This document shows positions 46,844 through 57,007 of a DNA stretch of 64,000 nucleotides, one piece after another. A program made the translations under genes and the position numbers. Under the pieces are notes generated by a model, which was not told where the DNA came from, ran no database searches, and saw nothing but the letters and a program-made list of their open reading frames with translations. Numbering within the stretch: position 1 is the first letter of the stretch; every line of letters starts with the position of its first letter. The stretch is from Gammaproteobacteria bacterium (lineage in GTDB: Bacteria; Pseudomonadota; Gammaproteobacteria; Enterobacterales; Psychrobiaceae), in assembly GCA_013214965.1 (NCBI GenBank), contig JABSRU010000027.1, positions 1 to 64,000 of the forward strand, written 5' to 3'.

Positions 46844-47566
46844 TTAATCGATAATTTCAGCGTTATGATAAACTTCTTGAGTGTCGTCACAATCGTTTAA
46901 TGCGTCAATAAACTGATTAAATACGGCAACATCTTCACCGGTTACTTGATGCATCGTTTGTGGCACAAACGTAATTTCTTCAACTTCGAACACGACATCA
47001 GGAATCGCTTTAGTTAAAGCAGTTTTGATTTTGTAGAATTCAGTGGTTGGAGCGAATACACTCAACATCCCATTTTCTTCTTCAATATCGGTAACGTCGA
47101 TATCTTCCATCATTAGCATTTCAAGAATTTCGTCTTCATTGTCGCCTTTAAAAGCAAACACGGCTTGATGATCAAACATGTGTGATACCGCACCTGGGCC
47201 ACCAAGTTTCGCGCCATTTTTAACGAATGCTTGACGAATTTGAGTAAAGGTACGGTTGCTGTTATCGGTTAAACAGTCAACAATGATCATCACGCCTCCA
47301 GGAGCGAAACCTTCGTAACGAGCAGGTGCGTAATCTTCGCCGGCACTGCTGTTGGTTTTTTCAATTGCACGTTCGATAACATGGGTTGGAACCTGATCTT
47401 TTTTAGCTTTTTCAATTAATCGACGTAGCGACAAATTATGATCTGGATCTGTGCCGCCGTCTTTAGCGCACATGTAAATTTCTTTACCGTATTTAGAGTA
47501 AACTTTAGTTTTTTGACCCGCGGTTTTCGCCATCGATTCTTTACGGTTTTGGAATGCTCTTCCCAT
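46844..47566 (-). CDS. YebC/PmpR family protein (YeeN type)
   Basis: 240 residues from [11 protein letters not shown] at 47566; the longer frame to 47620 has no better start. Family motifs: [49 protein letters not shown] in adjoining parts. The MGRAFQNRK start and the missing GHSKW separate it from YebC and fit YeeN. Members act as translation factors easing ribosome stalling or as regulators; which applies here is not known. Confidence 0.88.
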   Translation of the reverse strand: MGRAFQNRKESMAKTAGQKTKVYSKYGKEIYMCAKDGGTDPDHNLSLRRLIEKAKKDQVPTHVIERAIEKTNSSAGEDYAPARYEGFAPGGVMIIVDCLTDNSNRTFTQIRQAFVKNGAKLGGPGAVSHMFDHQAVFAFKGDNEDEILEMLMMEDIDVTDIEEENGMLSVFAPTTEFYKIKTALTKAIPDVVFEVEEITFVPQTMHQVTGEDVAVFNQFIDALNDCDDTQEVYHNAEIID

Positions 47567-47645
47567 CTCAATCTTCTCTTGTTGAATTACGTAAAAATAT
47601 TCTCCCGATCCTAACATCATCGGGAGAGTAGGGCTATGTTTTGGT

Positions 47646-48929
47646 TTACATTTGCAGGGCTTTATCGTTGGCGATTAGCTGCCCTTGTTTAAAAATAACC
47701 GTCGAACTAACATTGCCATCTTTATCGCCTTTTGCGAAACCTTGATTAATAAAATGGTCAAGCATTGGTTTAATTTGATGTAAATGTTCGCGATAACTGT
47801 TGGCGATCGCTAAATTGATATTAAGGCTAAAATTGGCCATAAAATATTTATCGATTTCAGCGATTGCTAATTTCCCCTGGAAAGTCGGTAAAGAAAATTC
47901 GGCATCACTCTTAAATTGAACTTGATTAAGGTTAAAGTTCAATTTTGACAGTTTGGCTTGACCCCCTGTTCTGACTAATTCGATTAATGCCGAGTCAATC
48001 ACGGATTTTTCTGGTTGAATTTGACGCGATAGTTTTTCAAATGCAAAGTAAGCCTTTTTATCGAGTTCGGCAGCGCTAAACACGACTTCTGTGTTTTTAA
48101 TATGATAGGTTTCAACGGCATTTTCAGTAACAATTGATCCTATATCTAACACTAGCCCCATATCGATGTGATTATTATCCATTGATGACATGCTTGATGT
48201 CGTCTCTAAGTCTGTAATTTCCATGGTGATACTTTTAATCGTATCGACAAATTTAGCGTGAGCTAGTGTGGCATCACCGCTGGTGAACATGTACATTTCA
48301 TTGTACTTCTCAAAGGCTGATTCACTATGAAATTTGCTCAGAGAAAATTGAATATCATTGGCCAGCTTAACGTCAATATCATCGATATCAATGGTGATAT
48401 CACCCGTTTTAAATTGCAGATCAGTGTCGGCAATGACCGTCATCCCTTGATGATGAATGATATTACTGTCTTGGTCATAAGTAAACGGGAGCAGCGAAAG
48501 CTCAAACGTGGACTGTTGTAATAACAGATTGGTCGTTGATTTTATGTGATGGGGGACACTTTCAATCTTTAGATTTTGTAACCACTGAACCGGGCTACCT
48601 TTGGTTTGAATAACATTTAAATCACTCATCACATATAACGGGAAGGCAACAAAATGATGTGGAACATACAGAGTTATCATCTCATCGATGACCGTCTTAC
48701 CGGTTTTATCATTAATGAATTGAGGTGATAAGGTAATTTGATAGGTCTGATTACGCGCAAAAAAACCGTTGCTACGGTCGATAATAGAAATATTGACGCC
48801 ATCGATTTTATTTTTTTCACTAACGAATTGCTCTAGCTTATTACTGTATACTGCACTGGTATAGGATGCTAAACCAGTCAATAACGCTGTTGAGGCGATA
48901 ACAACGGATACAATACCTTTAATTGACAT
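47646..48929 (-). CDS. DUF945 (YdgA) family protein
   Basis: 427 residues. A single N-terminal membrane anchor or signal segment ([17 protein letters not shown]) is followed by a long beta-rich region typical of YdgA/DUF945, thought to face the periplasm. YdgA forms oligomers at the inner membrane; function unknown. Divergent from the SSB-like gene. Confidence 0.75.
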   Translation of the reverse strand: MSIKGIVSVVIASTALLTGLASYTSAVYSNKLEQFVSEKNKIDGVNISIIDRSNGFFARNQTYQITLSPQFINDKTGKTVIDEMITLYVPHHFVAFPLYVMSDLNVIQTKGSPVQWLQNLKIESVPHHIKSTTNLLLQQSTFELSLLPFTYDQDSNIIHHQGMTVIADTDLQFKTGDITIDIDDIDVKLANDIQFSLSKFHSESAFEKYNEMYMFTSGDATLAHAKFVDTIKSITMEITDLETTSSMSSMDNNHIDMGLVLDIGSIVTENAVETYHIKNTEVVFSAAELDKKAYFAFEKLSRQIQPEKSVIDSALIELVRTGGQAKLSKLNFNLNQVQFKSDAEFSLPTFQGKLAIAEIDKYFMANFSLNINLAIANSYREHLHQIKPMLDHFINQGFAKGDKDGNVSSTVIFKQGQLIANDKALQM

Positions 48930-49054
48930 AAAATTGCCTTCAATTGAATAATGATTTGATTGAGTTATAGGATAGGATCTTTTTTTTCATTTCTCAATCT
49001 TATTAGTCATAAGTTAATGACAATTATTTTATAAGTTTTCACTGGAGATTTCAT

Positions 49055-49690
49055 TTGCAACATTCAGATAATCACATCATTTTACTTGGTAACATCGTTA
49101 GTAAAGACAACCAATTAAAATATTTTGCCAGTGGTACTGCAATTTTGGAATTGGAGATTATTACCAAGCGAAAATGGCGAAATAGTCAGGGGGAATCGCA
49201 AGAAATCTCTCATTACTTTGGCATCACCTTTGTTGGCGACTTAGCGCAGTCGATAGCTAAAGATGCCAAAGCTGGTCAGGGAATTTATATTCGGGCTAAT
49301 TATCGACAACCACATTCATCTTCCGGGGTAGTTAATGACCGTATTGAGGCGCAGTTTGCTAAAATTATCGATCGTTCAACATCACTTCATTGGAACCAAG
49401 CCCATGTTGTCGGGCAGGTAACAGAGTGGTCTTCGTTAGCACAAACGATTGCTGGTCAGGATTTGTTAACCTTAAAAATAGCATTAGCGAACAGTGATAG
49501 TGCAGAGGCCAGTGTCGAAGTTAAATTAAAAGGCTCTGCGGCGAAATATACTTATCAACAACTGAGTGATCACCCAGGCACCAATATTTCGGCCTTTATT
49601 GAAGGTTCTTTAGCCAGTCAATCTAAAAAATCGGTCAGTGGTTTCAACCATCACTATTGGGTTGATGCTAAAACGTGTTTAATTAATTAA
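49055..49690 (+). CDS. SSB-like protein with two OB folds
   Basis: 211 residues, starting at a TTG (49055) with GGAG at 49044. Residues 5-100 follow the SSB OB-fold pattern (HIILLGNIVSKDNQLKY, KRKWRNSQGE, YIRANYRQP). A second OB-like unit begins near 110 (HVVGQVTEW). There is no acidic SSB C-terminal tail, so it is not the replicative SSB. It may bind single-stranded DNA or act as a PriB-like partner; the second-fold claim is inference. Confidence 0.65.
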   Translation: MQHSDNHIILLGNIVSKDNQLKYFASGTAILELEIITKRKWRNSQGESQEISHYFGITFVGDLAQSIAKDAKAGQGIYIRANYRQPHSSSGVVNDRIEAQFAKIIDRSTSLHWNQAHVVGQVTEWSSLAQTIAGQDLLTLKIALANSDSAEASVEVKLKGSAAKYTYQQLSDHPGTNISAFIEGSLASQSKKSVSGFNHHYWVDAKTCLIN

Positions 49691-49738
49691 CCATATTTGG
49701 TTACATCAATAAAAGTAATCAATTATAGTTACTTTCTT

Positions 49739-49764
49739 GTATGTAACTAAATTTAGTTACATAC
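49739..49764. promoter_or_regulatory. 26-bp perfect palindrome over the satD promoter
   Basis: The palindrome centres on AAATTT with arms GTATGTAACTAAA and its complement. TTGTAT (49737) and CATACT (49760), 17 bases apart, could be the promoter, so the palindrome fills the spacer. Extra GTTAC or GTAAT half-sites lie at 49700, 49715 and 49728. SatD has a C-terminal HTH and may be the cognate repressor, which is inference. Confidence 0.7.
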
Positions 49765-49795
49765 TGAGTGTTGGTTAAATACACAGGGGATTAAT

Positions 49796-50428
49796 TTGAG
49801 CTATTTTGGGGTGATCACTGGAGATATTGTTGCTTCCCGTCAGGTGAAGCAAGAGCAATATGATACTTTACTTTATACGTTAAAGCAGACGTTAGCTTTT
49901 TTGTCTGATTATGATGGCGCTCGATACGATGTGTTTCGTGGGGATTCTTTTCAAATCATTTTCCCTCAGCCGCAAGATGCCATTGAGGCGGCGATCTTAA
50001 TCCGCTTAGCATTAAAAACCAAGGGTGGATTTGAGGTTAGGCAAAGTGTTGGGCTTGGGACCATTGACCAGCAACGTAATGATCTGTCCAGCTCAACGGG
50101 GCAGGCATTCAATTTGTCCGGTTTAGGTCTTGATTTACTAAAAAATCAACAGTTAGCGGTTTTTTCTGACAACGAAAAATTTCAACGCCATTTTGAGTTA
50201 CTCACTCGATTCCTAGATTCAACCTTATCAGGGTTGACCTCCACTCAAGCTTTAGTGCTGTATGAATACTTGACCGTCGATGACCGATCACACCAAGCTA
50301 TCGCAAACAATTTAAATAAATCACGGGTCAATACCACCAAAATTTTAAATAGTGCTAACTATCAATTGATTGACAGTTATATTCAACAATATCGAACATT
50401 AACGTTGGAGTGTTTTAACAATGGTTGA
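49796..50428 (+). CDS. SatD-family protein with C-terminal HTH
   Basis: 210 residues from a TTG start, AGGGGA just before. The first part (GVITGDIVASRQV and VFRGDSFQIIF) matches SatD proteins and looks like a nucleotide-cyclase-related fold; the last 50 residues (SHQAIANNLNKSRVNTTKIL) form a winged-helix region. It overlaps the DUF3307 gene by 8 bp. The pairing SatD-DUF3307 recurs in bacteria, role unknown. Confidence 0.75.
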   Translation: MSYFGVITGDIVASRQVKQEQYDTLLYTLKQTLAFLSDYDGARYDVFRGDSFQIIFPQPQDAIEAAILIRLALKTKGGFEVRQSVGLGTIDQQRNDLSSSTGQAFNLSGLGLDLLKNQQLAVFSDNEKFQRHFELLTRFLDSTLSGLTSTQALVLYEYLTVDDRSHQAIANNLNKSRVNTTKILNSANYQLIDSYIQQYRTLTLECFNNG

Positions 50429-51158
50429 GCCAAATTTGTTATTGTTACTGCTGTTAATCGGCCATCTAATGGCTGATTTTTACTGGCAACCTAAGAGCTG
50501 GGTTGAACAACGAAATCGACTGCACCTAAAAGCGCCAGCTTTATATTTTCATTCATTGATTCATGGTGGTGTTCTTTTATTATTAAGCAGCATGGCCGAG
50601 CTCAGTTTTGTGGGTACTTTGATTGCAACCGGGTTAATGATACTCAGTCATTTTCTGATCGACTTAGCTAAGTCTTATTTGGGTAAACAGCTGAAATGGC
50701 TTGTCCTTGATCAGATACTGCATTTGTTGGTGATAATCTTACTGTGGTGTTATCTCACTGAAATATCGGTGAGTGATTTGATCGGTAATCTTAGTCAGCA
50801 GCTAGATCAGCAAGTGCTGATGATTGTGCTTGCTTACGCGCTGTTGGGTAAACCCACCTCAGTTTTTATCACGATGGTATTAAGTCGTTGGACGCCGGAT
50901 GATAGTGACAATGATCGCAGTTTAGCCGCTGCAGGTGAAACTATTGGGATGATTGAGAGGGTCTTGATGCTGACTTTTATTTTGAGTAATCAAGTGGCTG
51001 GGGTTGGCTTTGTCTTGGCCGCGAAATCAATTTTTAGATTTGGCGATCTCAGAGACAGTCACGATCGAAAGCTCACGGAGTATGTAATGCTAGGTACGCT
51101 AACGAGCGTTACAGTGACGATGATGATTGGATTGCTAGCACAGTATGTTAATTCATAG
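50421..51158 (+). CDS. DUF3307 membrane protein
   Basis: 245 residues with about six membrane segments. LIGHLMADFYWQP at the start and HFLIDLAKS near residue 75 are DUF3307 signatures; GETIGMIERVLM and FRFGDLRD near the C-terminus are conserved. Function unknown. Translationally coupled to satD. The last 112 bp recur at 51875-51987. Confidence 0.82.
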   Translation: MVEPNLLLLLLLIGHLMADFYWQPKSWVEQRNRLHLKAPALYFHSLIHGGVLLLLSSMAELSFVGTLIATGLMILSHFLIDLAKSYLGKQLKWLVLDQILHLLVIILLWCYLTEISVSDLIGNLSQQLDQQVLMIVLAYALLGKPTSVFITMVLSRWTPDDSDNDRSLAAAGETIGMIERVLMLTFILSNQVAGVGFVLAAKSIFRFGDLRDSHDRKLTEYVMLGTLTSVTVTMMIGLLAQYVNS

Positions 51159-51301
51159 TATTTTTATTTTATTGAAGGGTTAATCACACGGTTGGCTGAT
51201 GAATATTCATTATTTTACCAAGTTATTTTATAATGTTGTTACTTTAAGGTTTTTATTTTAAAAATTATTCATGAAAAAAGTAGTTGTAAGGTTGTTATTA
51301 C

Positions 51302-51841
51302 ATGAAAAGTTCAAAGGGTAAACTCTCATTATCTTATCAACGTGGATTCACGTTAATTGAGTTAGTTATAGTTATTGTCATTTTAGGTGTTTTAGCGGTA
51401 TCAGCACTGCCTAAATTTGTTAATCTTTCATCGGATGCTAATGAGGCTGTCATTAAAGGAGCCGTAGGCTCCATTGGAACGGCAGTGTCACTATTTAAAA
51501 TTAAAACCTTAACATCAGGTAATAAACTTACAACGGTCGTTGAATTTTCGGGGATCACTGGTAATAATCATCAGCCATGGGCAGCGATGGTAACTAACGC
51601 GGGATTTTCAGCTGGCTATTCATCACCACCAGAAATTTTTGAAGCGGCTGGATTAAATGTTAATGATTGGGCTTATCGTATTTATTCACCTGATACTTAT
51701 GCGGTTGTTGCTGCTCCTAGAAATGTGCTGGATAAAGAGCAACCGAGCGAAGCTGAAGTTAAAGCAACTAACTGCTATTTTAATTATCATTGGCAAGTAT
51801 CAGGAAAACCGATATTAAAAACTGTTACCTCGAATTGCTAG
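51302..51841 (+). CDS. Type IV pilin-like protein (prepilin), orphan
   Basis: 179 residues. A 15-residue basic leader ends QRG and is followed by FTLIELVIVIVILGVLAV, the class III prepilin signature with Glu5 for PilD cleavage and methylation. The mature globular part ends with a two-Cys region (TNCYFNYHW ... SNC) as in MSHA-type minor pilins or pseudopilins. No pilus assembly genes adjoin it. It sits between two copies of the DUF3307 3' end. Confidence 0.87.
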   Translation: MKSSKGKLSLSYQRGFTLIELVIVIVILGVLAVSALPKFVNLSSDANEAVIKGAVGSIGTAVSLFKIKTLTSGNKLTTVVEFSGITGNNHQPWAAMVTNAGFSAGYSSPPEIFEAAGLNVNDWAYRIYSPDTYAVVAAPRNVLDKEQPSEAEVKATNCYFNYHWQVSGKPILKTVTSNC

Positions 51842-51874
51842 TACCAAGCCAATTATCAGCGGATTGGATCAAGC

Positions 51875-51989
51875 GTTTGGCGATCTCAGAAACAGCCGCA
51901 GTCGAAAACTCACGGAGTATATGATCGGAACACTAATGAGCGTAACCGTTATGATGATTGGTTTACTGGCGCAGTATTTGGTTAAGTAA
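51875..51989 (+). pseudogene. Detached second copy of the DUF3307 3' end
   Basis: Encodes FGDLRNSRSRKLTEYMIGT then LMSVTVMMIGLLAQYLVK and a stop. It aligns with the last 35 or so residues of the DUF3307 protein, with two residues missing. It starts abruptly with no start codon or ribosome site, so it is a relic. Upstream 51842-51874 shows no similarity. Confidence 0.85.
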
Positions 51990-52211
51990 CCTGAGTTTCT
52001 ATAGAGAATCGATAAACTGACCGAATATACCCTAAAAATAAACGCCCTCCTTAGCTAAATTGACAATAATTTACTCATTTTCTAGTGTGAAATAAACGGC
52101 GTACTATCCTCGTTGTACAATAGGTATCAATCAGTATGCACAAATGCAACAGGGAGAGTATCTTGGATATAAAGATAAGTCATAAATTATTAGAGATAGG
52201 AAAGGATACAT
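51990..52211 (+). promoter_or_regulatory. Intergenic region upstream of a small exported protein gene
   Basis: About 220 AT-rich bases. TTGTACAATAGG near 52114 may be part of a promoter for the gene at 52212; nothing else is evident. Confidence 0.3.
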
Positions 52212-52382
52212 ATGAAATACATAATTCTGATAACCCTTGTTCTATGCTCATTGATGGCACTTGCTAGTCAAAATAATGAAATTAGTGACATTCAACGCTT
52301 AAAAGATCGTATCGCGCAACTTGAGTATACTATTGATAGTAATGAGATGAAGCGTACCACAAAAAATGCCAATCATTATTGA
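52212..52382 (+). CDS. Small exported coiled-coil protein, 56 residues
   Basis: ATG at 52212 with AAAGGA at 52201. Residues 1-18 (MKYIILITLVLCSLMALA) form a signal peptide; the mature part ISDIQRLKDRIAQLEYTI is a heptad-like amphipathic helix. The stop codon lies inside a perfect terminator hairpin. No family known. Cysteine before SLMALAS does not form a good lipobox. Confidence 0.6.
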   Translation: MKYIILITLVLCSLMALASQNNEISDIQRLKDRIAQLEYTIDSNEMKRTTKNANHY

Positions 52383-52393
52383 TTGGCATTTTT
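52362..52393. terminator. Bidirectional terminator, overlapping the small gene's 3' end
   Basis: AAAAATGCCAATCA / TGATTGGCATTTTT, 14-bp perfect arms with a 4-base loop, between the small protein gene and the convergent metG. Confidence 0.9.
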
Positions 52394-52416
52394 ATTTTGA
52401 GCACTAAAAATAAAAG

Positions 52417-54474
52417 TTACTTAACTTTCATTCCCGGTTGAGCGCCGTCTTCTGGATTGAGGATCCATAACTCTTCGCCGCCAGGTCCTGCCGCTAATAC
52501 CATACCTTCTGATAGTCCAAAGCGCATTTTACGTGGTGCTAAGTTAGCGACCATCACGGTTAGCTTCCCTTCGAGTTGCTCTGGTTGATAAGCTGATTTA
52601 ATTCCAGCAAATACCTGACGTGTTTCACCACCCAAGTCGAGCTCTAGGCGTAATAACTTATCAGCACCTTTCACATGTTCTGCTTTGATGATTTTAACAA
52701 TTCGTAAATCTATTTTCGCAAAGTCTTCAAAGCTAATGGTGTCGCTGATTGGATCTTTAGCCAAAGGTGAATTTGGATCTAGCGTTGGTACAGGCACAGT
52801 GTTAATTGTGGCTTGTAGCGTGTCTTTAGAATCGTCAACCATCGCGCTAACTTTATCCATATCCACTCGCTGCATCATGGCTTTAAACTTATTGATTTTA
52901 TGATCAACTAATGGCTGGTCAATGCTTGCCCAAGTCAGTTCGATATTTAAGAATGCTTCAACTTGTTGCGCTAATTGCGGCACAATAGGCTTAAGGTAAG
53001 TTGTTAATACTTTAAACATGTTGATGCCTAATGAACAAACCTTTTGCACTTCCAATGCGTTAGCCGGATCTTTAGCCAATTGCCACGGTTCTTTATCAGC
53101 AATGTACTGATTGGCTTTATCCGCTAGTGCCATGATTTGACGAACCGCTTTGCTAAAGTCACGGTTTTCAAAATGCTGTGCAATTTCTGGCTCAGCGGCA
53201 CTGAATTCTGCCATTAATGCCGGATCACTTAATTCGCTAGCCATCATACCATCAGATTTTTTAACAATAAACCCAGCACAACGGCTAGCGATGTTAATCA
53301 CTTTTCCGACTAAATCTGAGTTAACACGCTGGGCGAAGTCTTCAAGGTTTAAATCAAGATCATCAATTTTGCTGGTCAGTTTAGCGCCATAGTAATAACG
53401 AAGATATTCAGGATTTAAATGTTCTAAATAAGTACGGGCCTTAATAAAGGTTCCCTTAGATTTAGACATCTTGGCACCATTAACGGTCACAAAACCGTGG
53501 GCGAATACGCTGGTAGGCTTGCGGAAACCAGCACCTTCAAGCATCGCTGGCCAAAATAAACTGTGGAAGTAAATAATGTCTTTACCGATGAAATGGTACA
53601 GTTCAGCAGTCGAGTCTTTAGCCCAAAAACTATCGAAGTCGACTTCAGGATTTTTATTACAAAAATTCTTAAAGCTGCCCATGTAGCCAATAGGAGCATC
53701 AAGCCATACATAGAAAAACTTATCGGTGGTACCAGGAATGTTAAAGCCAAAATAAGGTGCGTCACGGCTAATGTCCCAATCGCGTAAACCGTCTTCAAAC
53801 CATTCGGCTAGCTTATTAGCCATTTCAGTTTGGAGCGAACCACTGCGAGTCCATTCTTTGAGCATTTGTTCAAATTTTGGTAATTGGAAGAAATAATGCT
53901 CTGACTCTTTTAATACTGGAGTAGCGCCAGAAACAACCGAACGAGGATTTTTTAGTTCAACTGGGCTATAAGTAGCACCACAAGCATCACAGTTATCACC
54001 ATTTTGGTCTTCACTGCCACAGCTTGGGCAATCACCTTTGACGAAACGGTCTGGTAAAAACATTTTCTTTTCAGGATCGAATAACTGCTCAATCACTTTA
54101 GTTGAGATAAAGTCTTTGCTTTTTAATTCGTTGTAAATGTGCTCGGCAAACTCACGATTTTCATCACTGTGGGTCGAATGGAAATTATCAAAGGCAACAC
54201 CAAAATCTGCAAAATCCTGTTGATGCTCAATATTGACTTGATTGATCATTTCTTCAGGAGTAATACCAAGCTGTTGAGCTTTAAGCATAATTGGAGTGCC
54301 ATGGGCATCATCGGCACAAACATAGTAACACTCATGACCACGTAATTTTTGGAAACGTGCCCAAATGTCAGTTTGAATATACTCAAGCATATGGCCAAGA
54401 TGGATAGGGCCGTTGGCATAAGGTAGGGCACTAGTTACTAATATTTTTCTAGTGTTATTTGCAATTTTCGTCAC
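52417..54474 (-). CDS. metG: Methionyl-tRNA synthetase
   Basis: 685 residues. ATP-binding HLGH near residue 25 (HIGH type), zinc knuckle CPSC ... CDAC near 145, KMSKS near 335, anticodon-binding domain and a C-terminal EMAP-like tRNA-binding dimerisation domain from about 580 ([15 protein letters not shown]). Charges tRNA-Met. Divergent from mrp, the usual arrangement. Confidence 0.97.
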   Translation of the reverse strand: MTKIANNTRKILVTSALPYANGPIHLGHMLEYIQTDIWARFQKLRGHECYYVCADDAHGTPIMLKAQQLGITPEEMINQVNIEHQQDFADFGVAFDNFHSTHSDENREFAEHIYNELKSKDFISTKVIEQLFDPEKKMFLPDRFVKGDCPSCGSEDQNGDNCDACGATYSPVELKNPRSVVSGATPVLKESEHYFFQLPKFEQMLKEWTRSGSLQTEMANKLAEWFEDGLRDWDISRDAPYFGFNIPGTTDKFFYVWLDAPIGYMGSFKNFCNKNPEVDFDSFWAKDSTAELYHFIGKDIIYFHSLFWPAMLEGAGFRKPTSVFAHGFVTVNGAKMSKSKGTFIKARTYLEHLNPEYLRYYYGAKLTSKIDDLDLNLEDFAQRVNSDLVGKVINIASRCAGFIVKKSDGMMASELSDPALMAEFSAAEPEIAQHFENRDFSKAVRQIMALADKANQYIADKEPWQLAKDPANALEVQKVCSLGINMFKVLTTYLKPIVPQLAQQVEAFLNIELTWASIDQPLVDHKINKFKAMMQRVDMDKVSAMVDDSKDTLQATINTVPVPTLDPNSPLAKDPISDTISFEDFAKIDLRIVKIIKAEHVKGADKLLRLELDLGGETRQVFAGIKSAYQPEQLEGKLTVMVANLAPRKMRFGLSEGMVLAAGPGGEELWILNPEDGAQPGMKVK

Positions 54475-54644
54475 CGTGAAATTCGCCTTTCAATAAATAG
54501 GGGTAATTTGGCTGGCATCTTACCGTAAATAAAGTGTAATTTCACTGGAAACTTAACCGTAAATGTTGCTTTTATTCATTCAAGAATTGCTCGAAGTCAG
54601 TTACAATAGCTGCCAATAAACATCGTAATAAAATTGGAGCGAAT

Positions 54645-55736
54645 ATGGGGCTGTTTGGTGGGCAAGATAAAAAATTGCTAACATTGATTAAGCAAGCATT
54701 GTCAAAGGTTAAATTCCCTAAAACTAATGCACCGTTACTATCGCTGTGTAACCTCAATAGCGTTCACCAAAAGCGCGGCCAATTAACCTTGGAACTTGAG
54801 TTTGCTATCCCATGTAATGATTACTTAACTCTATTAAATGAGCATTTGACGGCGTTGTTGTTGCCCGTGGTTGAATTTGAGCAGTTAGTGCTTAAAATTA
54901 AGGTTCAGATAAAACAACTTAACCACACTGATAAACTTGAAGGCATTAAACAGATTGTGCTGATAGCTTCAGGTAAAGGTGGGGTGGGCAAGTCGACAAC
55001 TTCGGTTAATTTAGCCTTGGCGTTAGCCAGTGGGGGTGCAACCGTCGGATTGCTCGATGCTGATATTTTTGGGCCATCAATACCGATGATGCTCAATGGC
55101 ATCGGTATACGCCCTGAAAGTCATGATGGTAAATTACTTGAACCCGTCGAGCTGGGTGGTTTAAAAACGATGTCTCTTGGCTTTTTAGTCTCACCAGACG
55201 ATGCAACGGTATGGCGAGGCCCGATGGCTTCTCGTGCATTAGCCCAATTAATTTTTGAAACTCACTGGGGTGAGCTTGATTATTTAGTGGTTGATATGCC
55301 ACCGGGCACCGGTGACATTCAATTAACCATGACTCAACAAGTACCTGTATCGGGCGCCGTGGTCGTGACAACCCCGCAAAATATTGCGTTAGCCGATGCC
55401 CAAAAAGGTATTGCGATGTTTAATAAGGTCAATACGCCCGTGTTAGGGGTGATTGAGAATATGAGCTATCACCAATGTGGTGAATGTGGTCATACCGAAC
55501 ATATATTTGGCCGCGATGGTGGTGACAAAATGGCAAACGATAATGATGTCACGATGCTAGGTCATTTACCACTGCAGGGAAGCATTAGGCAGCAAACGGA
55601 CTGTGGCGAGCCAACCGTATTAAGTGCTCCAATATCTGATGCGGCATTAGCTTATAAAGATATTGCACTTAATATGGCTATTGCCTTAAATAAGACAGAT
55701 ATGTCGATTCCCTCCCTTGTAATTAGCCAGGCATAG
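54645..55736 (+). CDS. mrp: Iron-sulfur cluster carrier protein Mrp/ApbC
   Basis: 363 residues. An N-terminal DUF59-like region precedes the P-loop ATPase with GKGGVGKS near residue 110 and the Fe-S binding CGECGH near 280. Delivers Fe-S clusters to apoproteins. Start of the block mrp-udk-dcd-pabC-mltG. Confidence 0.95.
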   Translation: MGLFGGQDKKLLTLIKQALSKVKFPKTNAPLLSLCNLNSVHQKRGQLTLELEFAIPCNDYLTLLNEHLTALLLPVVEFEQLVLKIKVQIKQLNHTDKLEGIKQIVLIASGKGGVGKSTTSVNLALALASGGATVGLLDADIFGPSIPMMLNGIGIRPESHDGKLLEPVELGGLKTMSLGFLVSPDDATVWRGPMASRALAQLIFETHWGELDYLVVDMPPGTGDIQLTMTQQVPVSGAVVVTTPQNIALADAQKGIAMFNKVNTPVLGVIENMSYHQCGECGHTEHIFGRDGGDKMANDNDVTMLGHLPLQGSIRQQTDCGEPTVLSAPISDAALAYKDIALNMAIALNKTDMSIPSLVISQA

Positions 55737-55751
55737 ACCTGTAGGAACACT

Positions 55752-56384
55752 ATGAAAGATTGTATATTTATTGCCATTGTTGGCGCTTCGGCGTCAGGTA
55801 AAAGCCTGTTAGCTCAAACCATCGTGAAAGAGCTAATTGATGAAGTTGGCAGCAATCAAATTGGGGTGATTAACGAGGATTATTATTATCGTTGTCAGGA
55901 TCATTTATCAATGGATGAGCGGGTTAAAACTAACTACGATCATCCATCATCGTTAGAACATGATTTATTACTGGACCATTTACAAAAGTTACAGCGTGGC
56001 GAAACCGTTGAACTACCTCAATATTGTTATAATACCCATACCCGTTTAAATGAAACTGTCACCATGGGTTCGAAGCGAGTTATTGTATTAGAAGGCATTT
56101 TATTACTCACTAATCCTGAATTACGAAGCCTATTTCATGCTTCTATTTACATGGATGCGCCATTAGATATTTGTTTGATCCGTCGTCTATTAAGAGACGT
56201 TGAAGAACGTGGTCGCACCATGGACTCAGTACTTGAACAATATCAAACCACTGTTCGTCCAATGTTTATGCAGTTTATTGAACCGTCAAAACAATATGCT
56301 GATATCATTGTACCTCGTGGTGGTAAAAACCGCATTGCGATCGAAATGTTAAAGTCAGAAATTAATCGCCTATTACAGCGCTAA
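55752..56384 (+). CDS. udk: Uridine kinase
   Basis: 210 residues. Walker A GASASGKS near residue 10, [20 protein letters not shown], and RDVEERGRT. Phosphorylates uridine and cytidine using GTP or ATP. 15 bp after mrp. Confidence 0.96.
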   Translation: MKDCIFIAIVGASASGKSLLAQTIVKELIDEVGSNQIGVINEDYYYRCQDHLSMDERVKTNYDHPSSLEHDLLLDHLQKLQRGETVELPQYCYNTHTRLNETVTMGSKRVIVLEGILLLTNPELRSLFHASIYMDAPLDICLIRRLLRDVEERGRTMDSVLEQYQTTVRPMFMQFIEPSKQYADIIVPRGGKNRIAIEMLKSEINRLLQR

Positions 56385-56405
56385 CAGAGAAAAGGATCGT
56401 CATAC

Positions 56406-56984
56406 ATGCGTCTTAGTGATGTTGAAATTAGAAGTTATTTACGTGAACAAAAAATAAAAATCACGCCCACGCCAGATCCATTAAGTATTTGTGGCTTGAC
56501 GGTCGATATCCGTCTTGGTGACAAATTTCGAGTATTTGAAGGTCATAACGCACCCTTTATTGATATTAGTGGCCCTAAAGCTGAAGTTCAACTAGCACTC
56601 GACAAAGTCATGAGTGATGAAATTGTGCTGAAAAATAATGAACCATTCATTTTGCACCCTGGTGAATTAGCGTTAGCGATGACCTTAGAGTCGGTTACAT
56701 TACCCGATGATATTGTCGGTTGGCTTGATGGTCGGTCATCATTAGCACGCCTTGGGCTGATGGTGCATGTGACTGCTCACCGCATCGATCCCGGTTGGTC
56801 TGGCAATATTGTGCTGGAATTCATTAATGCTGGTAAATTGCCGTTGGCGTTACGTGCGGGCATGCCGATTGGGGCGTTAAGTTTTGAAACACTGTCGAGT
56901 CCGGCGGAATTCCCTTATAACAAACGGGCCAATGCCAAATACAAAGATCAATCGGGTGCTGATGCCAGCAAGATTGGTCAGTAA
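56406..56984 (+). CDS. dcd: dCTP deaminase
   Basis: 192 residues, matching E. coli Dcd. [41 protein letters not shown] (in adjoining halves) with the catalytic Glu in LEFINAG. Makes dUTP from dCTP for thymidylate synthesis. Confidence 0.96.
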   Translation: MRLSDVEIRSYLREQKIKITPTPDPLSICGLTVDIRLGDKFRVFEGHNAPFIDISGPKAEVQLALDKVMSDEIVLKNNEPFILHPGELALAMTLESVTLPDDIVGWLDGRSSLARLGLMVHVTAHRIDPGWSGNIVLEFINAGKLPLALRAGMPIGALSFETLSSPAEFPYNKRANAKYKDQSGADASKIGQ

Positions 56985-57007
56985 TAATCAATGAAGCAAG
57001 GAATAGC

